Shown one piece after another: positions 6,843 to 14,365 of a DNA stretch of 64,000 bases. Source of the DNA: Flavonifractor sp. An92 (GTDB lineage: Bacteria > Bacillota > Clostridia > Oscillospirales > Oscillospiraceae); the NCBI RefSeq assembly GCF_002159175.1, contig NZ_NFGZ01000009.1:57606-121605 (forward strand). Direction: 5' to 3'. The notes under the pieces are model-generated. The model saw only the letters and a program-made list of their open reading frames with translations. It did no database searches and had not been told where the DNA came from. The position numbers and the translations under genes were made by a program. How positions within the stretch are numbered: the stretch's first letter is position 1; every line of letters starts with the position of its first letter.

Positions 6843-9800
6843 ATGAATGGAATTGGTTTAGACTGTGGAACTGCTACCGTCAAACTGGTGATGCTTTCCC
6901 AGAAGGGTGAGCTTTTATGGTTCAAATCCTCCGCACATCACGGCGCCGCAGTTCAAACCGTTCGGTTGCTTCTCGGCGAACTGCTGCAGGCGGATCGCAA
7001 TGCTTGCGGCTATCCAGTAATGCTCACCGGAAGCGCAGGAGATCGACTTTCAGATGCCTGCCCCGGACTCTCGACTCTGGGCGATATTCCCGCCATCCAT
7101 CGCGGTATCCGTCTGCTGGCGCCGGAAGTGAAATCTGCCATCGAAATTGGCAGTCAAAGTGCTCGTTTCCTCACAGAGCTGGATCGTGGTACTCCTCCCA
7201 GATTTGCAGTGAATGAGCACTGTGCCGGGGGCACCGGCTCCTTTTTTGAGGACCAAATGTCCCGGCTGGGCTTGCGAATCGAGGATTATTCCGAACTGGT
7301 AGCAAAGGCCCACTCCATCCCCCGCCTCTCCGGCCGCTGTGCTGTCTTTGCTAAAACGGATATCATTCACCGACAGCAGGAGGGGGTGCCTACTCCTGAC
7401 ATTCTGCTGGGGCTCTGCTACGCAATGGTCCGCAACTATAAAGCGGTTATCGTGCGGGGACTTCCTGTGGAGAAACCTGTGGCTTTATGTGGCGGAGTTG
7501 GCTGCAATGCAGGGGTTCTTCGGGCTATCCGGGATGTTTTTGCCCTCACGGAAGAAGAATTGATTTTACCAAAAAACTTCCTCTATGTTGGCGCCACCGG
7601 GGCTGCGCTGGCTGCTCAGGAGGCAGGCACCTGTTCCATGGGGGAACTGCTGGCCTCTCTGTGCGGGCAGGATCCAAACATGGGAGACCGGCTGCACCGT
7701 CGTCAGCCACTGGATCCTGATCCCAAGGTTTTTGTATCCGATCCGCCTGTTTCTGGCCATATCCCACCTCAGGGCTGCGCTTTGGGCATTGATGTAGGTT
7801 CTACCAGCACAGACCTGGTTCTCATGGATCCATTCGGAGAACTGGTGGACTTCCAGTATCTACGCACCGCCGGAGACCCAGAGGCTGCAGTGCGAAAGGG
7901 CCTGGAGAATATCCGCTCCCGTTTTGGGCAGATTCCCCTTCTGGCAGTTGGCGTCACCGGTTCCGGACGAGAGCGGATCGGCCGACTCATTGGTGCGGAT
8001 GCTGTACGAGATGAGATTACAGCCCAGGCAAGATCTGCCATCCATTGTATGCCCAAAGCAGATACCGTCTTTGAGATCGGCGGTCAAGATTCTAAATACA
8101 TCTCCCTTCAGAATGGACAGGTTGCAGACTTTCAAATGAACAAAATCTGTGCTGCCGGAACCGGCTCCTTTGTGGAGGAGCAGGCCGCACGCATGAACAT
8201 CCCTTTGAAGGACTTCGGCCGCCTGGCTCTTACTGCAAAGGCCCCTGTGGAATTGGGAGAGCGATGCACCGTGTTTATCGAGACCGCTATCCAATCTGCC
8301 CAGGCACAGGGAGCCACCCAGGCAGAGGTCGCAGCCGGTTTGTGCCAGTCCATTGTCCGAAATTATCTTCACAAGGTAGTTGGGAGCAAGCCAGTAGGAC
8401 ACCATATTGTGCTCCAGGGTGGTGTGGCCTACAACCCCGGCATCGTGGCCGCTTTCCGCCAGGAATTTGGAGATCGGCTCACAGTCTCTCCCTGCTTCTC
8501 CATCAGTGGAGCATACGGCGCCGCCCTGCTGGCACTGGAATCCACGAAAGGCCCTTCCCGCTTTCATGGGTTCGACAGGCAGCCGGAAGAGGAGGTCGCC
8601 CTGTCCGCGGAGGTCCAGCGCAACATTGCCTTTTACCAGCGCGGCCCACAGCTGCTGTTGGAGGGTTATGATCCAACACCCGTCTCCGGACGGAAAACGG
8701 TGGGTGTACCTTTCGCCCTGATGATCCACAAGTTCTTTCCTATGGCCAATGCCTTCTTCCGGCAGTTGGGATTCAATGTACTGCTCTCGCCGTCTACCAA
8801 CGAGGAGATCATACGCCTCTCCCAACAGACAGCCCAGGCGGAGACCTGTTACCCGGTAAAGCTGATCCATGGTCATATGGCCTGGTTGGCAGAGCACGGT
8901 GTTGACTACATCTTTCTCCCCTCCATCCACACCATGAGGCATGAGACCTCTCAGGTTGAGCACAACTACGGCTGTGTATATATGCAGACTGCACCCCAAT
9001 TAGCCGCCCGTGCCCTTCGTTTGGCAGAGCAGGGCATTGAGTTGCTCAATCCTGTGTTCGATCTGGACTTTGGGCAGGAAGCGATGGCCTCAGCTATGCT
9101 GGGCCTTGGAAAACAGCTTGGTATCCCAAAACTGCGGTGTCTCCCCGCCCTGATGGCAGGTGCCCAAGCAGTACGCCGGCATACAACAGCAGTAGAGCGG
9201 CAGGGCCGTGAACTGCTTTCCTCTCTAAATCCTGAGGACAAAGTACTTGTACTGATTACCCGAAACTACGGCCTTTCCGATCCCGTGCTGAATATGGGGG
9301 TCCCTCGTTTGCTGCTGGAACGGGGGCATAAGGTAATTACGCTCTCCCATCTGCCTGCTCACGACCTGGATCTGTCAGCGGACTACCCCAATCTGTACTG
9401 GCCCTTCGGACAACACATCCTCTCCGGGGCGAAACTCGTGGCCCATCACCCCAATCTATACGCCGTCTATCTGACCAATCACGGCTGTGGACCGGACACG
9501 ATGCTCTCCTATCTGTTCCGAAAGGAGATGGGCGAAAAACCCTATCTGCACATCGAAGTAGATGAGCACTTCTCACCAGTGGGCGTTATTACTCGCATTG
9601 AGGCATTTCTCCAGAGTCTGGAAAGCCGTCCCTCTCAGCCACTGCCGGAGCACTTTCAGCTTACAGCTGTGGAACGCTGCTCCACCAAAGTCGTTGATAC
9701 CCTGGAACCAAGTCGCGGCCCTCTATATGTTTTGGATCTGCCGCCGTTTACCACATATCTTAGGAAATATGCGGAAATGGTATGGAATGTGGAGGCCCGT

Positions 9801-10706
9801 ACCATGCCTCTGAGCGACACTTCCCTGGTTTTGGGCCGGGCGGAGACCAGTTCCAAAGAGTACCTTCCCTTCCCCGCCTTGCTGGGTGGTATTCTGAACG
9901 CAGCAGAGAAGGAATCCGATTCCTTTCAGATGCTGATTCCATCCACCCAAGGCGCGGAGGCTGACGGCCAGTACCCGTGGGCAGTAGAGGCAGTGCTTGC
10001 CAACCGGGGACTAGGGCGGGTGACCCTGGTTTCCCCGGAACTGGAAACCTTGCCGGAACATGTTCCAGATCCCGACCTGTTGTTCCGGGCTGTACTGACA
10101 GGAGATCTCATACTGTGTGCCCCGCCTGAGCAGCGCAGCGCACTAAGTCCACACGATATTCCAGATTGGGACAGTCTGAATGCGCTGGCATCGCAAATCG
10201 GAAACATCCCCGTCAAGAGCCAGCCTCTAGCCGCAGTGGGAGAACCCCTTACGCTGTTTGCTCTGAATGACGGGGTGCTGGAAACGCTGGAGCAGCAGGG
10301 CCGGTCTCTGTATCGTGCCCCCTTGAGCGAGTACCTCTGGTTTCTCTGGCGGGATTCCGGGAGTGTTATAGCCGCTTCCTGGACAGAGCAAATGACAGAG
10401 CTGGGCCGTCTATTGAGGGAGAGGAGCAGCTTCTCAAAAGATCCGGAAGGGATGCGTACTGCAGCGGATCAGCTACTGCCGGGATTTGCCGGGGCCAATG
10501 GTCGGTACCGTTTGGCTAAGGCACGGGAACTTGGCCGAACATCGGCTGGTGTGCTAACTCTGGCTCCCCGGTATGAAAACACAGAAACAGTGCTTGATAT
10601 GACTGGCGCACTAGACGGAACCTCTCACTTCCATCTGGCTATGGACAGCGACTGGGATGAGAGTTCCTGGTCCCGCCTAAACTCCTTCCTCTATTATTTA
10701 AAATAG
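6843..10706 (+). CDS. Giant fusion: two BadF/HgdC-type activase domains plus DUF2229 dehydratase-like domain
   Basis: A 1287-residue cytoplasmic protein. Domain 1 (about 1-290) and domain 2 (about 311-570) are ASKHA ATPases of the 2-hydroxyacyl-CoA dehydratase activase family. Both keep the two Cys that hold an inter-subunit [4Fe-4S] cluster (Cys127 in NEHCAGGTG and Cys166 in LSGRCAVF; Cys436 in NKICAAGTG and Cys475 in LGERCTVF). Residues about 615-930 are a DUF2229/COG3581-type domain with candidate cluster ligands Cys669 (AETCYPVK), Cys711 (NYGCVY) and Cys882 (NHGCGPD). The last 350 residues resemble a second dehydratase-like domain, but the usual Cys motifs are lost (SSKEYLPF, GAEADGQY). 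Relatives use ATP to push electrons onto a difficult substrate; the substrate here is unknown. AGAGGG precedes ATG. No separate dehydratase subunit genes are adjacent. Confidence 0.85.
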   Translation: MNGIGLDCGTATVKLVMLSQKGELLWFKSSAHHGAAVQTVRLLLGELLQADRNACGYPVMLTGSAGDRLSDACPGLSTLGDIPAIHRGIRLLAPEVKSAIEIGSQSARFLTELDRGTPPRFAVNEHCAGGTGSFFEDQMSRLGLRIEDYSELVAKAHSIPRLSGRCAVFAKTDIIHRQQEGVPTPDILLGLCYAMVRNYKAVIVRGLPVEKPVALCGGVGCNAGVLRAIRDVFALTEEELILPKNFLYVGATGAALAAQEAGTCSMGELLASLCGQDPNMGDRLHRRQPLDPDPKVFVSDPPVSGHIPPQGCALGIDVGSTSTDLVLMDPFGELVDFQYLRTAGDPEAAVRKGLENIRSRFGQIPLLAVGVTGSGRERIGRLIGADAVRDEITAQARSAIHCMPKADTVFEIGGQDSKYISLQNGQVADFQMNKICAAGTGSFVEEQAARMNIPLKDFGRLALTAKAPVELGERCTVFIETAIQSAQAQGATQAEVAAGLCQSIVRNYLHKVVGSKPVGHHIVLQGGVAYNPGIVAAFRQEFGDRLTVSPCFSISGAYGAALLALESTKGPSRFHGFDRQPEEEVALSAEVQRNIAFYQRGPQLLLEGYDPTPVSGRKTVGVPFALMIHKFFPMANAFFRQLGFNVLLSPSTNEEIIRLSQQTAQAETCYPVKLIHGHMAWLAEHGVDYIFLPSIHTMRHETSQVEHNYGCVYMQTAPQLAARALRLAEQGIELLNPVFDLDFGQEAMASAMLGLGKQLGIPKLRCLPALMAGAQAVRRHTTAVERQGRELLSSLNPEDKVLVLITRNYGLSDPVLNMGVPRLLLERGHKVITLSHLPAHDLDLSADYPNLYWPFGQHILSGAKLVAHHPNLYAVYLTNHGCGPDTMLSYLFRKEMGEKPYLHIEVDEHFSPVGVITRIEAFLQSLESRPSQPLPEHFQLTAVERCSTKVVDTLEPSRGPLYVLDLPPFTTYLRKYAEMVWNVEARTMPLSDTSLVLGRAETSSKEYLPFPALLGGILNAAEKESDSFQMLIPSTQGAEADGQYPWAVEAVLANRGLGRVTLVSPELETLPEHVPDPDLLFRAVLTGDLILCAPPEQRSALSPHDIPDWDSLNALASQIGNIPVKSQPLAAVGEPLTLFALNDGVLETLEQQGRSLYRAPLSEYLWFLWRDSGSVIAASWTEQMTELGRLLRERSSFSKDPEGMRTAADQLLPGFAGANGRYRLAKARELGRTSAGVLTLAPRYENTETVLDMTGALDGTSHFHLAMDSDWDESSWSRLNSFLYYLK

Positions 10707-11129
10707 GCCTGAGAATCTTGTCTCCCGCCCGCGCAGACAGTTTATACAAGCTTCCTTTTGGTTTTTTATCCTTTGATGCTACCGAATAACCACTGGAGGA
10801 GTGGAGAAGGAAAAATCTGTTGCTGATTTGACTCAATGTATGTTCCTGAATATGGATCGTGTCTGGTGGTGCACAGCTCAGGGCAGGTGGTACTCCCTAT
10901 GTCCTAATCCAACCAGTAGATCCACGGCGGTCTAGGCAAGCGGCATCATCTCCGTGGACTAAGTGGTATTAGATGGCGAGACCACCGTCAATTAGGCGCT
11001 CTTTCTCCGGAGAGTCCATCTAAAATCCCACACGTACCGGTATTGTTGTTTTTGTTGGAACTGTAGTGAAAGAAACCAGTCTCCCTGGTCCGCGCCACGA
11101 GGAATAGCTAAATCTATGTACGGTATCTG
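10707..11129. other. Non-coding gap at the boundary between the import region and the integrated element
   Basis: About 420 bases without a convincing gene. No frame longer than about 65 codons has a ribosome-binding site. Short stretches with protein-like texture are broken by stops (for example 10940-11000), so this may be decayed coding sequence. It is the likely neighbourhood of the element's left junction, but I found no convincing direct repeat of the lysS end here. Confidence 0.4.
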
Positions 11130-11167
11130 AAAGCATATCGCACCCAATGTAGGGTGCGATATGCTTT
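11130..11167. terminator. Strong terminator after the SLOG gene
   Basis: A perfect 16-bp stem (arms 11130-11145 and 11152-11167, loop AATGTA) begins AAAGC and ends GCTTTT, so it works for leftward transcription from the SLOG-family gene and also faces right. Confidence 0.8.
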
Positions 11168-11709
11168 TATTGGACTATTCTGCTAATCTTCCCCGTATCT
11201 GGATGAATTAGCACAAGCGGCAGTCTGCGCGTCTCTGCAATCCGCATTGCTATTCGTATGCTACCAGCTTTCTGCAGATCATTATTATACACTGCCACCA
11301 AGTAGTCGGCGCATTCCACCATGTAAGCTGTGCGCTCTTTATACCCCTGCGCTCCCACTCCCCTGCTACCCATTACAAATTGGTCGCAGTTCTCCTTTAG
11401 GCGACGCAACCTTTCACGACTTTTTGGGTCCCATCGTTCGTCATGACCTGGAAAGGGATACACAAGCACAATTTTCAATTCCGGGCATTCTTCCTGCCAT
11501 CGCATTTCCAACAGGATCTCACCGGCCCATAGATCGACACCAAGAGCTCCACCGACATAGTACCGACGTACTCCACGCCGATACAATTCCATAAAAACAT
11601 CATGCAACCGCTTCTTCAGACGCTTGCACGAAGTCATATATTCTTGATATTTGAATTTAAACTGCGTGGGCCGTTGACTAACAACAGCACACGAATAAAA
11701 CTTGTCCAT
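11167..11709 (-). CDS. SLOG-family (DUF1273/YpsA-like) protein
   Basis: A 180-residue protein with the Rossmann-like SLOG pattern: an N-terminal strand, a conserved glycine loop (YYVGGALGVDLWAGE), a strand ending in P (IVLVYPFPGHDERW), and an Asp-rich C-terminal half (ECADYLVAVYNND). SLOG proteins bind nucleotides or nucleotide-derived signals, and some act in defence or stress on mobile elements; the ligand here is unknown. The start MDKFYS is preferred because AGGAG lies 5 bases upstream. It is divergent from an XRE regulator. Confidence 0.75.
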   Translation of the reverse strand: MDKFYSCAVVSQRPTQFKFKYQEYMTSCKRLKKRLHDVFMELYRRGVRRYYVGGALGVDLWAGEILLEMRWQEECPELKIVLVYPFPGHDERWDPKSRERLRRLKENCDQFVMGSRGVGAQGYKERTAYMVECADYLVAVYNNDLQKAGSIRIAMRIAETRRLPLVLIHPDTGKISRIVQ

Positions 11710-11842
11710 CTCATCTCCTCTTTTTTCAATAGTACAGTAATATAGCTCATTATACCTACTATGGCTGAATAAGTTCAACTATGGCCGCTTAATTTTTCGT
11801 GCCATGGCGGATAAAATATAGCTATAGCATGGAGGGCTGCCA

Positions 11843-12178
11843 ATGGGTGAATTATTAAAAGAGATGGGCCAGCGAATGCTGGATCGCCGCAAACAACTGA
11901 GATTAACACAAGAAACTCTGGCTAAAATGGCACATGTAACCCCGCAAACTATTTCAACTGCTGAACTGGGAACAAAAGCCATGCGGCCTGAAACTATATT
12001 GAATGTCTGTGAAGCATTGGACATCAGCACAGATTATTTGCTGCGCGGTCAGGTCATAGAAGACGATGCACGCCTGCTTCATCAAAAGATTTCTTCATTG
12101 ACACCCAGCCAGTACCGCCATCTGGAAGATATTATTGACAGTTATATTGCTGCCATTCAAGAACAGAAAGAGGTATAG
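11843..12178 (+). CDS. XRE-family helix-turn-helix regulator
   Basis: A 111-residue protein with an N-terminal Cro/CI-type HTH (residues about 8-62: KQLRLTQETLAKMAHVTPQT, ISTAELGTKAMRPETILNV) and a short helical tail (residues 70-108). GGAGGG precedes ATG. It is the only rightward gene at this end of the element and faces away from the SLOG gene. By position it may control the element's left-end promoters. The stop lies inside the stem of the downstream terminator. Confidence 0.85.
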   Translation: MGELLKEMGQRMLDRRKQLRLTQETLAKMAHVTPQTISTAELGTKAMRPETILNVCEALDISTDYLLRGQVIEDDARLLHQKISSLTPSQYRHLEDIIDSYIAAIQEQKEV

Positions 12179-12214
12179 GACGAGGCTTTATCTGTCTCTC
12201 CTATACCTCTTTCT
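12165..12214. terminator. Convergent terminator between XRE gene and parR
   Basis: A perfect 16-bp stem (arms 12165-12180 and 12199-12214) with an 18-base loop and A/T-rich flanks. It overlaps the last codons of the XRE gene and lies 4 bases beyond the end of the leftward parR-like gene. Confidence 0.8.
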
Positions 12215-12217
12215 TTA

Positions 12218-12652
12218 TTATCTGCGGAATTCAGCCATTGTGCTGGCTATCAGGTTTCGGGTCACATCATCAATCTCCAGTGCTTCTCCCACTTCCGGCA
12301 TATACTCTGGCTCCTGCGCCTGCACATTTGGTGTCGAAGCCGCTTTCTCTTCTTCCACTCGGCAGGTGCCCGAGGCCGGGGCAGGCTTTTCGGTTTGTCC
12401 TGTCTCTTGCCGCATGATCTCACGCACAATGGCTTCGATGGCGGCTCTGTCAATGACCGGAGCCATTGCTTTCAAAGGCTGCGGGTCATCTACAAAATTC
12501 GCATTATAGTATGTGATTGCATTGGCAATATACTGGGATTTGCTATGAGGCGGCTGAAGTTCCAACAGTTCAACGGCAGCTCGCTGTACGGGGTCGCCAA
12601 TATTGAACCGCAGAGAAAATCGCCCCCGTTCCTTTTTGGCCGCCATTCCCAT
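12218..12652 (-). CDS. parR: ParR-like DNA-binding partner of ParM
   Basis: A 144-residue protein. The N-terminal part (GRFSLRFNIGDPVQRAAVEL, then SKSQYIANAITYY) looks like a ribbon-helix-helix, as in ParR/StbB adaptors; the remainder is an acidic, disordered-looking linker with a short conserved-looking C-terminal helix (DDVTRNLIASTMAEF) that could contact the filament. The start overlaps the parM stop (TGATG). Family membership rests on the RHH pattern and on coupling to parM; the sequence itself is weakly conserved. Confidence 0.65.
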   Translation of the reverse strand: MGMAAKKERGRFSLRFNIGDPVQRAAVELLELQPPHSKSQYIANAITYYNANFVDDPQPLKAMAPVIDRAAIEAIVREIMRQETGQTEKPAPASGTCRVEEEKAASTPNVQAQEPEYMPEVGEALEIDDVTRNLIASTMAEFRR

Positions 12653-13563
12653 CACCTACCCGCCGTTTCCAGTCGATAGAGGTATTCAAAGCCGGCCGCA
12701 TTGGCATTGATGTTCGTGACGAACAGCGGCGTCCCCACCTTACCGGAGGATTCGATCTGTCGGCGTAGCAGGATCGCGCCGCCGCCCACAAAGACCACCT
12801 TACTGTAACGAAGATCCAGCATCCGCTCACGGAGCGTGCTGAAGAGGTCGTTTACAAATTCCTGTGCCAGCCGCTCCACCAGGCGCACTGCTTCAGCCGG
12901 ATACGAGGTCTTCCTGCCAGCAAGAATTGCATCCACATCGCTTTCATCCAGCAGCAGATCCAGTTCCGAGTTTCCTCTGGACCTGATCTTATTGTAGAGC
13001 AGAATCACGCCGTTTTCCAGCGAATCGCAGGAGGTGAGATCAGCTTTTCCGTTTTTCAGGAGAAGATAATCCGCCGTAAAGCCTCCAATATCCAACACCA
13101 CCGCTTTCAGGTCATCCATGAGCGTGTGAAGCATGGTAGCGGCCGCCGCGTACGCCTGCGGGTAGCAAACTACATCAGTAATGCGGATGGCATAGGGCTT
13201 ATCCCGGTACACGAACTCCACGATCCCATCTCTCTTGAAATAATCGGAAAACTTTTTTGCCTGGGCGCCAAAATGTGCCGGCGGCAGTCCTACCGGAAGC
13301 TGGATATTGTAGAGTTCCTGCTTGCCGATTTGGCGCGCCTCCAATTCCTCTGCGATAGCGATCAGCGTAAGTACAAAGAAGCGGTCATCTTCCGTCTTGT
13401 CCTTGCGGAACGGGATGCGCTCACTGGAGAGCGTGTAGTAATTGCCCCGATATTGCAGGCTCTGGCCAAAGGGTTTTGTAATGCTCTGCTGCAGGCCGGA
13501 AACAAAGGGGCTGCAGTGGACGGTTTTGATTTGCTTGTTGCCATGATCGACACCAATCAACAT
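12652..13563 (-). CDS. parM: ParM-like actin-family segregation ATPase
   Basis: A 303-residue actin-like ATPase. The motifs of the ASKHA fold are visible: phosphate-1 LIGVDHGNKQIKT at the N terminus, phosphate-2 VVLDIGGFTADYLLL (about residues 155-170) and the adenosine motif VVFVGGGAILL (about 258-268). Relatives polymerise to push plasmid copies apart. AGGAGG precedes ATG at a spacing of 8. I do not see clear centromere iterons just upstream. A segregation gene implies the element has, or had, an autonomous plasmid-like state. Confidence 0.85.
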   Translation of the reverse strand: MLIGVDHGNKQIKTVHCSPFVSGLQQSITKPFGQSLQYRGNYYTLSSERIPFRKDKTEDDRFFVLTLIAIAEELEARQIGKQELYNIQLPVGLPPAHFGAQAKKFSDYFKRDGIVEFVYRDKPYAIRITDVVCYPQAYAAAATMLHTLMDDLKAVVLDIGGFTADYLLLKNGKADLTSCDSLENGVILLYNKIRSRGNSELDLLLDESDVDAILAGRKTSYPAEAVRLVERLAQEFVNDLFSTLRERMLDLRYSKVVFVGGGAILLRRQIESSGKVGTPLFVTNINANAAGFEYLYRLETAGR

Positions 13564-13657
13564 AGGTAGTTGCCTCCTTTTTTGCTTTATACATATCCTT
13601 TACGCCTGGATGACGCCTTTCTCAACAGGAGGGCAAAAAACACAAAGCCTATACAAC

Positions 13658-13698
13658 GATACCGCCGGGAGAAGAATTTTTTCTTCTCCGGCGGTATC
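13658..13698. repeat. Strong hairpin upstream of parM
   Basis: An 18-bp stem with one bulged G (arms 13658-13676 and 13681-13698, loop TTTT) lies between the end of the preceding leftward gene and parM. It is not followed by a T-run, so it is either a weak terminator, an mRNA-stabilising structure or part of a centromere region. Confidence 0.5.
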
Positions 13699-13728
13699 TC
13701 ATCCATCCGATGTAAATCAGTATATATT

Positions 13729-14361
13729 TTATGTGTGTACGCTGTATCGAGCCTTTGCTATGTCTTCTATTCCATGCAGGATGACGGCGCCGCAGATCCC
13801 TCTGCCATAAGGCGTATACTCCTCAAAAAAGAAGCTGTACGGCTGGCTGTCATCATAGAGGACGATCTTTTCCGTACCGCGCCACTGGAAATGCTGTTCC
13901 AGGATCTTTCCGAATTTGTGACGCAGAAGCCGGCACCCGGTAACCTCCTGGAGATTTTTCCGGCAGCGGAATTCATATCGGCGTGTTACCAGTTCCGGGA
14001 TGGAGAGCTGGCGCCACTCGGAACCATCCATATCCTCTCCGGCCCCTGCAAAAGCGCGGAATGGCTCATAGGGAAGCCGCACATCCTCTTTCCAGCCATG
14101 CACCCTGTCATTGCCATCTTCCTGAAGCCATGTGAACCGGATCTCCAGAATCTGCGTACCATCTGGCCCCTTTGTCAGTCGCAGACTGGCAAAGGAACCG
14201 CAATCACTCGTCAGTACCCTTTTATTCGGCTCCTGCTCCAACTTTTGCAGTTCGCTGCGCAGGATGGCAAACCGATGCGGGGACTTTTTCTCCCATGAAA
14301 TGGTGCGAATATAAAGCAGTTCCTTGTCGCACCGCACTTTTATCATAGTCCGGTCATTCAA
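13729..14361 (-). CDS. Hypothetical protein of the integrated element
   Basis: A 210-residue soluble protein, no family recognised. It is rich in aromatic and charged residues (RYEFRCRKNLQEVTGCRLLRH; YDDSQPYSFFFEEYTPYGRG), suggesting a compact alpha/beta domain. The start is a TTG with AGGAGG 9 bases upstream. It is 4 bases behind the 818-residue gene and ends the run of the two giant-protein genes, so it is probably co-translated with them. Confidence 0.7.
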   Translation of the reverse strand: MNDRTMIKVRCDKELLYIRTISWEKKSPHRFAILRSELQKLEQEPNKRVLTSDCGSFASLRLTKGPDGTQILEIRFTWLQEDGNDRVHGWKEDVRLPYEPFRAFAGAGEDMDGSEWRQLSIPELVTRRYEFRCRKNLQEVTGCRLLRHKFGKILEQHFQWRGTEKIVLYDDSQPYSFFFEEYTPYGRGICGAVILHGIEDIAKARYSVHT

Positions 14362-14365
14362 ATGT

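Noticed and set aside
10790..10800. CCACTGGAG shared with lysS near 35612 as an attachment repeat
   Set aside because: Only 9 bases, and in the wrong relative orientation for attL/attR direct repeats.
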